This document shows positions 33,616 to 45,573 of a DNA stretch of 64,000 nucleotides, piece after piece. The notes beneath the pieces were generated by a model. That model was not told the origin of the DNA, did no database searches, and was given only the letters and a program-made list of their open reading frames with translations. The DNA lies in the NCBI GenBank assembly GCA_033032865.1, contig JAWHQI010000049.1, positions 1 to 64,000 on the forward strand. The letters are read 5' to 3'. The stretch is from Dactylorhiza incarnata (Eukaryota; Streptophyta; Magnoliopsida; Asparagales; Orchidaceae). A program made the position numbers and the translations under genes. Numbering within the stretch: the first letter of the stretch is position 1; the number at the start of each line of letters is the position of its first letter.

Positions 33616-35309
33616 GACTCTCGCCTTTCTGAATAAGTCGTGCTGGGATGACAATAACCCCAGTAGTTATCTTACTTTTTCTTGTCTTTTGTTTTATCGT
33701 CTACTCTAACTAGTTAGTTAGATTTTATTTTAGTTTGCTTTTGCGGAGACAACCACTTGCAGGTATTTTCTATTTGTGAAGGCGGTGGTTGTAATTCGTT
33801 GTAGAGCTTCACTCCAGGCTTCCGGCATGCTTACATGTTGAGCATTGGGTACCCTCTTCCCCTAACTTTGTTTTAGAACATCTTAATGCATAGTTTAAGT
33901 CCGGGGGAGACCTTTTTGTGTACCCACTCACGTGCACATTTATTTAGCATGCTAGAAGTTTTTATCTAGATTATTTTGTTCATTTTGTCTTCACACAAAG
34001 CACCCACTTGAGAGCGCACTCACTTGTATGTGTGTTTCCGTTCATGCTTATTTTGGTTGGAATGTGAAATAGGATGCTAGCTTAGGAATTGCAAAGCGGA
34101 GTGCGATGTTGACTCTTGTAGTGCTCTAGTCGCATCCACATGCTTCCATAGAAATGTGAGTGAAATTAGATTATCTCTATGCGGCTAATTTACAATTATT
34201 ATTCTTGCGTAGTCTTTGATTTATTTTACTCATTTGGTGAATGTGACTGAAATTTGCGGTAGCACGGTGTTGTGTGTAAGCGAGTGCTAGTTGTGTGTTG
34301 CTCGAGTCGGGAGGAAGGATTACCTTTCTCGAGGGCTAAGAACTTGCCCCATGCGACTCTCAAAGCATAGGTACGAATAATTTGCAAGTTGAGCGTGACA
34401 TAGACCATCTTTTTGGCATGCTTGAGCTTTGTTCTACCTTTCCTATGCACTAACCATTGCTAGCCTATTTTGTGCCTACCCCATCTTTTGGTTCAGCTCC
34501 ACCATACTTCACCAAAGCCTAAAAGCTAATCCTATTGTCGCAACCAAAAATTAAGCTAAAAGCATTTATGAATTGTAATTTTCCAATGCGGTGCGGTGAT
34601 GCGAAACTTCAGTGTTGATGTGGAAGTTTTTAAAAAAAATGTCTATGTGCTAATTGATTTGGGGATAAAAAGAAAAAGAAAAGAAAAAAATATATGTATA
34701 TTTATCCCTAGCGCTTTAATTAAAGCATTTATTATTATTGATTGTTGTCGGCCGTGTGCACACCCGGTTTCAAAGTCAAGGCTGGGGGTGTGTTACACGT
34801 GTGTTATTGTGGCTGTTATGATTTAGCACTTTTGTGAGCTCTTTTGGGTTGCGTTTAGCCATCATGTTTATCTTTGTATTCCAAACCGTAACCTAAGCCT
34901 CGTGTATACCTAAAGCCCTATCGATTCGTCTTGTGAGTTCACTAGCGCTGTGGAGAGAGTGTAACCGGGCAAGCTTATGGTTCTCGTCGTTGATGGATTT
35001 CAGCGGAGTTATTCCCGAATTCTGGTCTTTAGCAACACCGTCCTGAGTGGTTTGTTTACTTTCACACCAGGCACGATCGCACAAATTCTTCATGATTCAC
35101 CATCTTAGTACAAATAAATCTCCATTTAGGCATTTATACTATTGTAAATTAGTTAGTATAGTTAGAATCTTCTTTTACAGAATTTTTATTTGCATGGGTA
35201 TGATACTACGCATCTTACTCTTTCTTTGCAATTCTCTACGCCAACTACCATTTTTATACTCCGCCGGATTTGTTTGCTCGCGACGCGCAAACAAGTAAGT
35301 CTAGGGGTG
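33616..35309 (+). other. F 3' non-coding region with blocks shared with F2
   Basis: No supported gene. Blocks shared with F2 include TGTACCCACTCACGTGCAC (about 33919; F2 51498), CGGGCAAGCTTATGG (about 34964; F2 52535) and ACGCGCAAACA..GTAAGTCT before the LTR (35284; F2 52848). A purine-rich tract (34630-34690) has an F2 counterpart (52205-52265). The polypurine tract TAGGGGTG (35302-35309) touches the LTR. Confidence 0.75.
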
Positions 35310-36926
35310 TGATGAGTCTCATTTATATATACATTTATGGGCTCATCTGGGCCGTATTTCTAGTCATTGCACTACACTTAGGCATGTTTTTATTCATATT
35401 TGTTATTCCCTGCTAAGTGCACTTTTAGGCCCGCTGTTATGTGCATTTGCACGTGTTAGTGTTGGGGGTAAGCACAGCGTGCTCCTCATTCTCTTTTTGC
35501 TTTTTTCCCTATGCTGGAAGGCTATTCCCAGCTTTGTTGTGGCTAATGCAGGTGGACGTTTCATCAATTTTATCCTGAGTTCATATCTGTGCATATCGCA
35601 CGGTCGTGCGTTATGTTGGCGCACGGTCGGTTGTGGTCGTGCGCCCTTTGCTGAGGAGGAAATTGATGATCTGTCGTTGATCGTGCGTCTCTGCGGACGG
35701 GCAGTTGGCCGTGCGTGAAGGAATCGCGCAATCAACCTGTTTAGCCTTATTTTTAGCTTTTCTGAATTTACTTATGCGTTTTGACACACGGGCGGATTTG
35801 CCCGTGCGTGAGTAAATTGCACAGGCGCTCCAGGTTGTCTTCCTATGCTATTCTCTATTATTAATATCGCACGGTCTACGCACGGTCGTGCGCTCGACTG
35901 TGCGTGACCATTTTTCTAATCCTTTTCTATAAAAGCGCAATTCGCCCTAGTACGAAGGATCGTACATTTTTCCGCTTTTTTCCGCCGCAAAAGGAGTTCC
36001 AGCTCCGTACTCCTCCACCTTTCCATGAGGGCTTGGCCCTAGGCCTCCTCCATCATCCTCAAGCTCCAAGGAGAAGGATCTAGCTCTTCATCCACCATCT
36101 TCCAAAACAAAGGAAGCTTGGTTGTGCGGCTGATTCGTGACACGAAGAAGACGGGCCATTGGAGGGTAGTGACATCCTTCTCTACCCCGGACGCAATTGA
36201 GGACCGAGCTTGGACGCAGATTAACAACCCAGCAACTCCAACCGTGAACCCTCAGCAAGACTTCAGATTCGGTCGATTCCTCACTTTCCCCTTCTTTGTA
36301 TTTTGTGTTGTAATTGTTAGATCCTTTGTATTTTGATGATGAACACTATAGACCTTGCTTTATAAAGTTATTTCATGTCAATGTGAATGTATCTTTTTAT
36401 TTATATGTGTGTATGAGGTGCGCCGCCATCCATTTCCCATTCTGCCGTCACGTTCACGTGTCGCACTAGCAATTGCTAGTGGCGTGCTTGTCGAAGAGGT
36501 GCTTGCGACCCTCATTCCGTTTGCCTACTCATCCATCCGCCCTTTCGAAGCAGCGCGCTCAAGGCCTGCACAGTTCGATTCCGTTTGCCTACTCGTCCCT
36601 CCACCCTTTCGAAGCAACGCGCTCAAGGCCTGCCTAATCTCCATCCCGCCAAGCGAAGCATTGCATAGCGGCATTGCATAGGAGTAGTTGTAGTATTTTC
36701 TCTTTATTTCCACAAACCAAAACCCCCCGTTTCCGCAACCCATCCGACTTAAGGACTTCAATCTCAAGTCCTTCCTCAATAGTAAACTACATCTTACTGT
36801 GTTCCTTCGAGATCGATACTTGGGGATTCACTTCCATATTTTATATTAATTGAACGATCGGTACACTACCGTTTCGTGCCGCAGACTTGCTACGGCCTAT
36901 AGCGGTGTGCTAAGATTTGCGCATCA
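35310..36926 (+). repeat. F 3' LTR
   Basis: Matches 22454-24069 and ends GCGCATCA followed by AGAAT. Its dyad array (35597-35905) has lost symmetry in several pairs; the TATA box CTATAAAAGC is retained near 35928. Confidence 0.95.
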
Positions 36927-38628
36927 AGAATATGTCCACAACAACTAAGATTGAATCATGCTTACGAATGGTTGGAGGAAGGCCTAGGATAAAATCCATA
37001 CTCACATCTTCCCTTGGAATGGAGGGGATCAGAAGAGGTGTGTATAAACCTACACTTGTTTTATTACCTTTGGCAAGTTGGCACGTCCTGCAACTACTAA
37101 CAACTTTTCCTACAAGAGATTTCAATCTAGGCCAAAAAAACTTATCTTCTACTAAAGAGATTGTCTTATCACATCCAAAGTGTCCACCAAGCCCACCACT
37201 ATGGTATTCCCGAATGAGACAGTGTCGATGAGAAGAACATGGGATGCAAAGTTTGGAACCTTTGAATAGATATCCATCTCGAATGTAATATTCAGAAGTT
37301 AAATTTGGAGAATCACTTGTAACACTCAAATAAATGTCTTTAAAATCCGGACAATCAGCGTATTCAATTTTAATCCTTTCAAAGCAAATAACTTTGACTT
37401 GCATTGTGGATAATAGTAAGGATATGCGGCTAAGAGCATCTGCTACACGATTGTGAGAACCTTTAAGGTGTTTTATATTAAATGTGTATTCTTGGAGAAA
37501 AGAGACCCATTTAACATGTTGAGGGCTAACCTTATGTTGGGAATTGATAAATTTAGGTGCTTCATGATCAGATAATAGTACAAATTCTTTAGGAAGGAGA
37601 TAATGTCTCCAATAATGAAGACTTTGAACTAAGGCACAGAATTCCCTATCATAATTTGAAAAATTAAGCTTGGGACCTATAAGTTTCTCACTAAAGTACC
37701 CAATTGGGTGCCCCTCTTGACTTAAAACCCCACCAGTACATGTCCCTGAAGCATCACATGATATTTCAAAAACTTTACTAAAATATGGAAAGCGAAGGAT
37801 GGGAGCTTCAGTCATCTTATGTTTTATAGTTTGGAAGGCATGAGCAGCAGATTTAGTCCAAACAAATTCACCCTTTTTCATGCACTCCGTGATAGGGGCC
37901 ATGATGCTACTAAAATCACGAATAAAACGTCTATAAAAGGCTGCTAATCCATGGAAACTCCACACATCTCTAATGTTCTTAGGGTCAGGCCATTCCTTAA
38001 TGACTCTAACTTTCTCAAGGTCCACTTGGATGCCTTCTGAGCTCACAATATATCCCAAAAATACAATAGAATTCACTAAAAAGGTGCACTTTTTGAGATT
38101 AACAAATAATTTCTCTTTGCGGAAGATAGTAAATATAGCTTTCAAATGAGAGAGGTGGTCAGAAGTAGAGGTGCTATATACTAAAATATCATCAAAGTAA
38201 ATCACAACAAACTTACCCATAAAGGGTTGGAAGATATGACTCATCATTCGAGAAAATGGGCTTGGTGCATTAGAAAGTCCAAATGGCATTACTAGCCATT
38301 CATATAAGCCCTCTTTATATTTGAATGATGTTTTCCACTCATCCCCTTCTCGAATTCTAATTTGATGGTAACCACTCCTAAGATCTAGTTTGGAAAATAT
38401 GGTAGAACTGTTAAGCATATCCAATAAGTCATCTAAACGAGGGATAGGGAATCGATATTTAATAGTAATTTTATTAATCGCGCGACTATAAACACACATC
38501 CGCCAAGTGCCATCTTTTTTGGGTGCAAGTAAGGTGGGGACTTCACATGGACTCATACTATGTCTAATAAAGCCTTTATTTACAAGATCAGAAATTTGAT
38601 TTTATAACTCTTGATGTGCGGTAGGGTT
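36927..38628 (-). pseudogene. E RT, RNase H and integrase N-terminal part
   Basis: Minus-strand frame with RT ([42 protein letters not shown] near 38185), RNase H (DASGTCTGGVLSQ; SDHEAPKF) and the integrase zinc region (HCLIREYHSGGLGGHFG; CRTCQLAKG) up to DSILVVVD, where F interrupts. The catalytic DD is intact. A stop and short shifts separate it from protease (38557-38640). The remainder of integrase is at 21745-22448. Confidence 0.93.
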
Positions 38629-40505
38629 TTATCTATAGTGCGGCAGATTGGGCAAAGAAGATCCAGGAATGAGATCGATGGCATGTTGGATATGCCTAAG
38701 TGGAGGTAAATCAGAAGGTGGCTCATCAGGATAAATATCCTTGTATTCTTCTAGCAGTTCTTTTAATTTTGGCGGCAAAACATCAATATTTTCTAGAAAA
38801 CCAGAAGATTGTAATAAAATTATAGCATAGACAATTCCACCAGAAAATGTATCACGTGAAAATTCATTTTTACTAATCAAGCTTAATGTTTTCTTCTCAG
38901 CATGTAGTGTGGTGTCTTTTGTTTTGCTAGATAGATCCTTGGGTTGAGTTGGCTTTAGAGTAATTTTCTTTCCATTGAATTTAAATTCAAACACATTAGC
39001 ACTCCCAAAATGAGCAACATCATTATCAAATAACCATGGGCGACCCAAAAGAACATGATAAGCATCCATTGGAATGTCAGCACACCAGATTTTATCATAG
39101 TATTCTTTAATGGTCAGTGGGACAAGGCATCTAGATGTGATTGGGATAGATGTTTTATTGAAACAAGCAACTTGATATGGATTTGGGTGAGGTTCAGTTG
39201 TAAGCTTCATTCTAACAACAGCATTTTCAGACACAACATTCATACAACTTCCACTATCTATGTTCAGTTTGCAAAATTTCTCACCACTCCTAAAGTTTAA
39301 GGAGAAAATGTTAGTTGTTTTCCAATCATCAAATGTGCGAGGGGTGCTCAAAATATAATGCATCACCATAACATTGAAATCATCTTCCATGTCACTAGGT
39401 ACCCCTTCAGACTCAGACTCATCAGTAGCTTCATAAACATAATCAGATGGTTGGCTAGAAGGTTCTAGCAAAGTCAAGGCTTTCTTTTTTGTTGGGCATT
39501 CTACGACATAATGTCCTTGTAAACCACACGCATAAATTGTTGTATTATTCTTAGTAATTATACCTACAGAAATTTTTAGCCATAATGACAATGGTATTTT
39601 GATCAGTTGTTTTATATTTGCCCTTGTCTTTATATAACATAGTGGAAGTATTTTGAGAGGACTTACTCTTATTTTGATTATTTCTAGATTTTGACTTGAA
39701 AGCAAAATGTTTTTCTATATCTAGAGCAGCATTAAAGGTAGTGTTCAAGTCTGTGTGACCATAGCGAAGGAGTTTTCTTTGGATATCAAAATTAAGGCCT
39801 TTACGGAATCTAGAGAGGGTTACTTCAGGCATCTCTCATACCTCGCACCGAACCATTTTATCTTTTAAATCTCCCATATATTCAAAAACAGATTTATCAC
39901 CTTGTCTTAGGGTTGCTAATTCATCAAATATTTGTGTGCGATGATATGCAGGCACATATTGGTCCTTAAGGAGGTTTTTCATAATTTGCCATCCGACAGG
40001 GGGAACACCATTATTTGCTCCTAAACGTCTTTCTTCATTCAACCAAAAGACTTTAGCATGCCCAGTCAGTCTCATTTTAGCCACTTGAACTTGTTGCGGG
40101 TCCGTCAAATGGTGCCAATCAAAATAACATTCAATGTCTAGGATCCAATTTAGAAATTTTGGGGGATCACCGAGACCATCATAAGTAGGAGTGTCAATCT
40201 TAACTTTTTTTGTAAGATTAGTTTCCTATTCATTACCGCGGTTAAGCTGCCTCGCACGTGGGGGGAACATCTCGGGCATTATCATCAGCATTGGGGACTT
40301 GACGATTAGGGTGTTGATTACCCCGAGGAGGATCTGGATTCCTACTGGTCATAAATTGAGTGAACATACCACGAAGCTCATCTATCTGCTGGTTCATCTC
40401 ATGTTGTAGTATAGCTATAGGATCGGGATCTTGGTCTGTAGGTTGGTCGTCGGCCATACTAGAAGGAGAAGAGGTGTTGTAGTCTTGACCGGATCTTGTG
40501 TGCAT
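38629..40505 (-). pseudogene. E gag and protease (fragmented frames)
   Basis: Minus strand from the likely gag start at 40505 (MHTRSGQDYNTSS). The gag capsid part (40108-39836) has AKMRLTGHAKVFWLN and KSVFEYMGDL. A second gag block (39832-39551) has LSRFRKGLNFDIQRKLL. A degenerate knuckle region (CGLQGHYVVEC near 39530) lacks the first Cys in frame. The protease (39705-38629) has LNIDSGSCMNVVS, with the Asp-Ser-Gly active site, and ILLGRPWLFD-like VLLGRPWLFDND. Frames change at about 40240, 40110, 39834 and 39600. Confidence 0.85.
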
Positions 40506-41180
40506 AAAGTGTGGGAATGAATGAATTTTATGACCCTATTTAATGCATATTTGAAAAATGTGATTAATAGAAAATGTGTAGAGGACTCAAAGACAGATCT
40601 GCAGAATTTTGAATTTCGAAATTTGGAGTTAAATTGAGAAAGTTATGGCTAAAATAGTGGACACCTAAAAATCTGGCCTGTGCATGAAATCCTTTGATAT
40701 GGTAATGGTTCACAAATTTATTTGGACCACGAAATAAAGTCGAAGAATTATGGAAATTTTTGAGTGCGTTTGTGAGAGCGGCTTTAATACTCAGTAAAAA
40801 TTTCAGCCCAAAATGTTCAGAAATAAAAATACTAAAAATAAAACAGCAAGGGGGTGCAAAATAGGAAACAAATATACCATTAAAAGTGTTGGTTTTGTTG
40901 AACAAAGAAACGAATCTAGAAAATTATGGAAATTTTTTGTGTAGGCTCCTGAGGGTGTATTTAAATTGCGTTTACAATTTTAGCCGAAAATGCTCAAAAA
41001 TAAAATTACCAAAAATAAAATATCAAGGGGTGCTGAATCGGAAACAATTATCAACCCTAAATTTTATTTTGTTTCATTTTTTTTATTTTTTTTATTTTTT
41101 TTATTGAAACTCAGACGTCGCTCAAGATGAATTATAGATCAAACACAAAGAAAGATTGGTGCAAAGTTAGGAAACTCGCA
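40506..41180 (-). other. E untranslated leader
   Basis: Between the gag start and the primer site. AT-rich, with two related stretches (about 40700-40860 and 40905-41050) each reading in the style of AAAATGTTCAGAAATAAAA and hinting at an old local duplication. No gene is supported. Confidence 0.6.
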
Positions 41181-41198
41181 CGCCTCCCTCTGTTACCA
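41181..41198 (-). promoter_or_regulatory. E primer-binding site (tRNA-Met type)
   Basis: On the minus strand TGGTAACAGAGGGAGG, three bases from the LTR end. It is one base off the common TGGTATCAGAG. Confidence 0.8.
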
Positions 41199-41201
41199 AA
41201 T

Positions 41202-41337
41202 TGGTGTAGATCTAATTAAATTGATGTAGATCTAATTAAATTGATGTAGATCTAAATCTTTTCTCAATGATTTCGAATGATACAAAATTCTGATTTTCTC
41301 AACAAGAAATATGATCAACATCTTCACATTTAAATAA
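41202..41337 (-). repeat. E 5' LTR, truncated
   Basis: Only about 135 bp match the left LTR (from TGGTGTAGATC), and then similarity stops abruptly near 41337. It has one more copy of a 21-bp TTGATGTAGATCTAATTAAA unit than the left LTR. The missing U3 means this end cannot be matched for a target duplication. Confidence 0.7.
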
Positions 41338-42079
41338 CATCGCTATCAAAAACATGATCATTAAATAGATTAAAATTTGCAAGAGAAGAGCCCATTTTAA
41401 AATGTAAGATTCAAATCTAGTAAAACGATACCCCAACAAGAAGAGAGCAGAAAGAGTCAAATCGCGTTTTAAAATCTATAAAAATAAAATGAACCTTCAC
41501 ATGTTTGAATTGCAAGCGATTTATTCAAAAATTTCGTAGGCAACACCAAACTTTTACTCCACCAAAATTACTAACAAGAAGTAGATTTAGAAGAATCACA
41601 CACCAAGAAAGGGAGATATTTCGTATATCCTCCACCAATAAACGCTTCCCCACCTGCTTTAATTTCTGATATTTCGTATATCCCCTGCAGGTGCATGAAT
41701 ATTTGGACCTATTTTTGGGTGATTTTGAGTGGCAGTCTTGGAAGGGAAAGTAGATGGCAATGATGAAATCAATCGCCTATTCCACCTCATCATCATTGCC
41801 TGCATTTTACTTGAAAGACTTGGTGCAGGGTGGTAAACGTTATTTCATCAATGACCATCGATTGGAGGAGATGAAGAGGATGAAGAAAGATGAAATTTGT
41901 AGATGGAAAGCTTCTTATCTTCTAGACTGCTGTTGTTGGGTCTTCGGACCCATCTCTTTTATTTCTAGTTACTACTTTAAATCAACTTATAGTTGATTAT
42001 TTTGCTGTGCATGTAATAATAATAATTATTTATTAACTTTTGCTTTTTATGATTAGACAATCTTATAAAACTGCATAAT
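41338..42079. other. Unassigned 742-bp segment between E and H
   Basis: Not clearly part of any element here. It has a duplicated GATATTTCGTATATCC (about 41619 and 41670), an acceptor-like CCCCTGCAG at 41690, and short frames with no recognised domain (41754-41996, residues such as RLEEMKRMKKDE). AT-rich right half with an (ATA)n stretch. It could be a remnant of A's 3' end, of F2, or of non-transposon DNA. Confidence 0.5.
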
Positions 42080-44137
42080 TGTAACACCCCAAGGATCGTG
42101 GTTCAGCGAGGTAGGCGGAATGGTAGGGTTGCACTCGGGATAGGCTCAAAGTTCCAGATCAGGTCAATGCGCACGACCATTGTCCTCTTCGCGCACGACC
42201 AGTGATCGTGCGTAACCCGCAAGGAATCGGAGTTCTGTCTCGGACAGTGCGCACGACCATTGTCCTCTTCGCGCACGATCGGTGATCGTGCGCCAGCGAC
42301 CGTGCGCTTATTCGCAAGAATTCAGAGTCCTGTCTCGGACAGTGCGCACGACCATTTCCCTCTTCTCGCACGACCACTGACCGTGCGCCTGTGATCGTGC
42401 GCCCTGTTTATTCTGTTCCGCGATTTTGAGCGGAGAAGAAGATCGGACCGTCCAAATCCATTGGAATTCGATCCAATGGCTAGGATTAGTTGCGGGAGAC
42501 CTTTAGGGCTGATGAGAGGGGGTTAAACCTCATATTCTCTAAGCCATTCTCTCTCTAAACCCTAGAGAAAGAAGGAGGAGCCAAGGAAGAAGAAGGTAGA
42601 TCCCGCCATTGACGGAGCTCTGGAGCTCCGTTTCGCGAGCCGTTTCCAGATCCGGAGAGTGCAGCCCGGTGCGGCCCTTTCCATCCGTGTGAAATCTCGG
42701 ATCCATGGCGAAAAAGAACGCTCCTAGGGTAACGATTTCTTCTCCCGTTGTTTGGACTTGTCTTTTGTCCTCTCCTTCGTTTCTCTATGCTTGCATGAGG
42801 GATCCCTTTCACCAAATGGGTGAAGTGTAGGATTCCCTCAAGTTCTCCGGAACTCCGGGTCGATTGTGTCCGTCCCCGGCATATTGCATGTAGAAAATCC
42901 GGTAGTCGTGCGGATTTAGGCATTTTGTGTGAAGCCTATTCGTGGCCGTGAGCCCGAATCGGTGATGCTTGGATTGCGACGCTGCATTTAGGTTAAGCCT
43001 AGAATGCGTGCCATAGAATGACTCCATGAAATCATCTATAGTAGTGCGGGATTTAAGTGTAGGCGTCTTGTGAAGATCCTAACGAAAGCCCCATGCTTTG
43101 AGATTTGATGAAGGCAAACCTTCACCGCGAAATTGATGCGGAGCGTATTATACCTCCCCTTTTTGAGTATTTGTGAAGCCTAGATCCTTGTGAAGGGATT
43201 AGGTGCGTAGCTTATATTTGTGTAGCACTTGAAGGTGCTAAACCCTTACGGGCCGAGGCGAAGCCGTACCCGCGGCGTGCGATAGATCGCGACGATTAGA
43301 GCACGGGCAAAGCTAAACCGAACCCGTTTCCATGCAGATCGGTAAGAGGTCCCTACCTCATGTAGCCGTGTGATCATGGGAGAGGTCGTGGAAGGTGGTT
43401 TACCTAGACCGACCAAAAGCTCTTTTTCCCACATAAGGCGATGGCCCTTATGGTGGAGTGTTTGTGAAATTGATATTGTTAGCCTCATGCGGTTGTTTAG
43501 GCGGTTGCGGGGAACCTTCGGGTGAACCCAACCAACATCATGTGCATACCTAGGTTCCCTCCTTTTTGATGCTCAACCTAGAAGATTGAATATGCTTGAA
43601 ACCTCACCTTGTGTAGTTGCACTTTCTTTATTTTAGTACTTGTGCTAGTATGGCTTGCTTGCAGGGTAGAATCTCCGCCACCCCGGGAAAGGGGTGGGGT
43701 CGTTATAATTTGGTCAGCTGTGCTGACCGTTACCTTGTTTGCCACCGCTTGGTGGAATGTTCTTATGCAGGTGCAGGTGAGCCTAGCGGGAAATAGCGGG
43801 CGGTGGCCCCTTTTGCTGAGTTGGCCCTTGAAGGCCAACCTCCTTTTTAGCTTTCTCATGTATTGCCGGCCTGCGTGCCGATGTATGTTTTGGAGTTTTT
43901 GGTACATTTGCTAAATGTAAGGCCTTAAGGCCATAACTCTCTTTCTTGGTTTCATTCCTATGATAGTGGACAATTCTAATGGAAATGTTAAATCTTTATG
44001 CTTCCGCTAGTGTTTAGTATACTCTGTTGTAGTTTCTTTCTGTTTATCACCTTTTAACTCCTAGCTAGTGTGGTTAGTATGGCGTGGGGTCCCGGCCGGA
44101 CCTACTGTTATATTATTCGTACTGGCAGGGTGTTACA
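42080..44137 (+). repeat. H 5' LTR
   Basis: Matches 49107-51178 almost base for base. It holds three higher-order units beginning GCGCACGACCAT at 42169, 42249 and 42344, each with CGCACGACC/GGTCGTGCG-type dyads. Relative to the 3' LTR it lacks 14 bp (GCCAATGATCGTGC) in the first unit, which explains the whole length difference. Confidence 0.96.
42169..42404 (+). repeat. GCGCACGACC dyad array in the H LTR
   Basis: Units start at 42169, 42249 and 42344 (80 and 95 bp apart); in the 3' LTR at 49196, 49290 and 49385 (94 and 95 bp). Half-sites CGCACGACCA and TGATCGTGCG alternate. Closely similar words occur in the unrelated F2 LTR (53175-53425). Confidence 0.9.
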
Positions 44138-44140
44138 ATT

Positions 44141-44158
44141 TGGTATCGGACTTAAGGC
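44141..44158 (+). promoter_or_regulatory. H primer-binding site (tRNA-Met type, variant)
   Basis: TGGTATCGGACTTAAGG three bases after the LTR. It matches tRNA-Met sites for the first seven bases and diverges after that. Confidence 0.65.
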
Positions 44159-44360
44159 GTCGATCCGTAGTTTAGCGAATTCGGGACGAATTCCTTTTAA
44201 GGGGTGGTGTGCACGGGATGTGCATTCACTTAAAACGACAAAAACTAATAAGAATATCCACTTAGGAATGGGAAAACATACTTGTTTGCGGAACCTGAGC
44301 GTTCCATGATTGTTGTTTGCTATGTTTTCAGTCACTAAATTGTGTCTTACACGATTATAG

Positions 44361-45573
44361 GCGACTAGAAGTGGTGCGGGGCCGTCTCAACCCCGTAACA
44401 CCGCTGAAAGTAGTGGGTCGGCTGAAGTGCCAGCGACCACTCCTCCTGCTGAGATGATCAGGTTAATCGCAGAAGCTGTCTTCGCGATGATCAATGCTCA
44501 ACCGCAAAGGCTTGCACAGCCTGCTACGCCTAATACAGATGCGGCCCCGGTGTTCGAACCTGCAGTGGAACCTGCGGTGGAACCGAGGGTTGAGGCCCCT
44601 ATGCCAGTGGCTGCAGTGGAACCTGCGGCGGTGCAAAGGGTGGAGCGTCCGGTAGAGCGTGTAGTTGTTGCGCGAGCACGTGATCAACAGCTGCAACACT
44701 TTCTAAGCTTCCATCCTCCAACTTTCTCGGGGACCGGATCCCCAACGGAGGCGGATGACTAGCTGTCAACGGTTAGGAAGATTCTAAGGGCAACAGCAAC
44801 AGAAGAAGTCATGATGGTCACTTTAGCCACCTTCCTCCTTAACAGAGAGGCAGAGCGTTGGTGGGCTGAACAGGAAGTGCACAAGTTCGGAGGCAGGGAG
44901 ATTACCGAGATCACGATAGCGGAGTTCTCAAAGTCTTTTCTTCAAAGGTATATTCCTTCTGCCCAACGCATTGCGTTGCAGAACCAGTTTCTGAAGTTAA
45001 CTCAAGGCGACCGCTCAGTGGATGAGTACTTGCACGAGTTCACTAAACTGGGTTGTTATGCGGGGCCTATGATGGAAGACGAAGAGACAAAGACGAACAA
45101 GTTCTATGAAGGTCTTCGGGACGAGTTGAGGCTGCTCCTTGCAGGCCCAATGACGTTAGGGTTCCAGGTGATGGTCCAAACTGCCAGATCCCTAGAGTTG
45201 GACATGAAGAGGGAACAAGCAAAAGCCGTGGCAAAGAAACCTGAGTTTCATGTGCCGGTCTCTCAGTCCAAGTCAGAATTCAGGAAGAACAAAAGGAAGT
45301 TCAAACCGGCGGAGCACTCTCGCGCAAATGTTTCGGGAGCAACGACTGTGCGGAGTCCTATCACGTGTTTCACTTGCGGGAAGGTGGGACACAAGGCCGC
45401 AGTGTGTCGAAGTGGTCCCCCGAAGACAGAGAATCGAGCTTTGGACTATGCTCGAGCTGCGGAAAAGGGTAAAGCTGTGGAGTCTTCGGCTTCCCAGCAC
45501 ATTACTCCGACTCAGTCGAGAGTCTACTCGCTTGGCCAGCAAGAAGCCATACGACAAGCTGATGTTGTCACAG
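44361..45573 (+). pseudogene. H gag (one internal stop), first exon of gag-pol
   Basis: Open from 44361 (after TAG 44358), reading ATRSGAGPSQPRN. A single TAG at 44760 replaces a likely Trp. The gag core follows (EREAERWW-type: LLNREAERWWAEQEV; FLQRYIPSAQRIALQNQF; RSVDEYLHEFTKL) and one knuckle CFTCGKVGHKAAVC (45367). The start is unclear: no ATG before 44454, and an acceptor-like TTATAG precedes 44361, so an upstream exon is possible. The frame joins protease through the putative intron at 45574-45657. Confidence 0.9.

Larger units (their letters stand above)
22454..36926 (+). mobile_element. Element F: pol-less gypsy-like element with gag-type gene, carrying nested G
   Basis: LTRs of 1616 and 1617 bp, a tRNA-Asp-type primer site, AGAAT duplications, and an internal region of about 3.2 kb once G is removed. 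The only frame is a zinc-knuckle protein (32329-33615). No protease, RT or integrase is present, so F needs enzymes from elsewhere. The primer site suggests the Athila/Tat side of Ty3/gypsy. A relative (F2) lies at 51184-54356. Confidence 0.88.
20690..41337 (-). mobile_element. Element E: chromodomain Ty3/gypsy element with nested F and G
   Basis: On the minus strand the order is: truncated 5' LTR (41337-41202), primer site, gag, protease, RT, RNase H, integrase, chromodomain, 3' LTR (about 21160-20690). Integrase is split by F at the AGAAT duplication (22449-22453 and 36927-36931). Protease-RT order and a C-terminal chromodomain identify a chromovirus. CRM/Galadriel-type is possible from the chromodomain wording but not settled. 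Several stops and shifts make it inactive. A target duplication for E was not found. Confidence 0.88.

Noticed and set aside
42159..42377. Minus-strand frame with REEGNGRAH-type repeats (also 49191-49418)
   Set aside because: Produced by the CGCACGACC array in the H LTR. No independent support.
43578..43914. Overlapping frames of about 100 codons on both strands, repeated at 50619-50955
   Set aside because: Inside both H LTRs, so duplication reflects the LTR and not gene conservation. No domain recognised.
43000..44130. Host gene in the H LTR region with repeated GTGAAG words
   Set aside because: The whole block is duplicated exactly in the other LTR and bounded by LTR ends.
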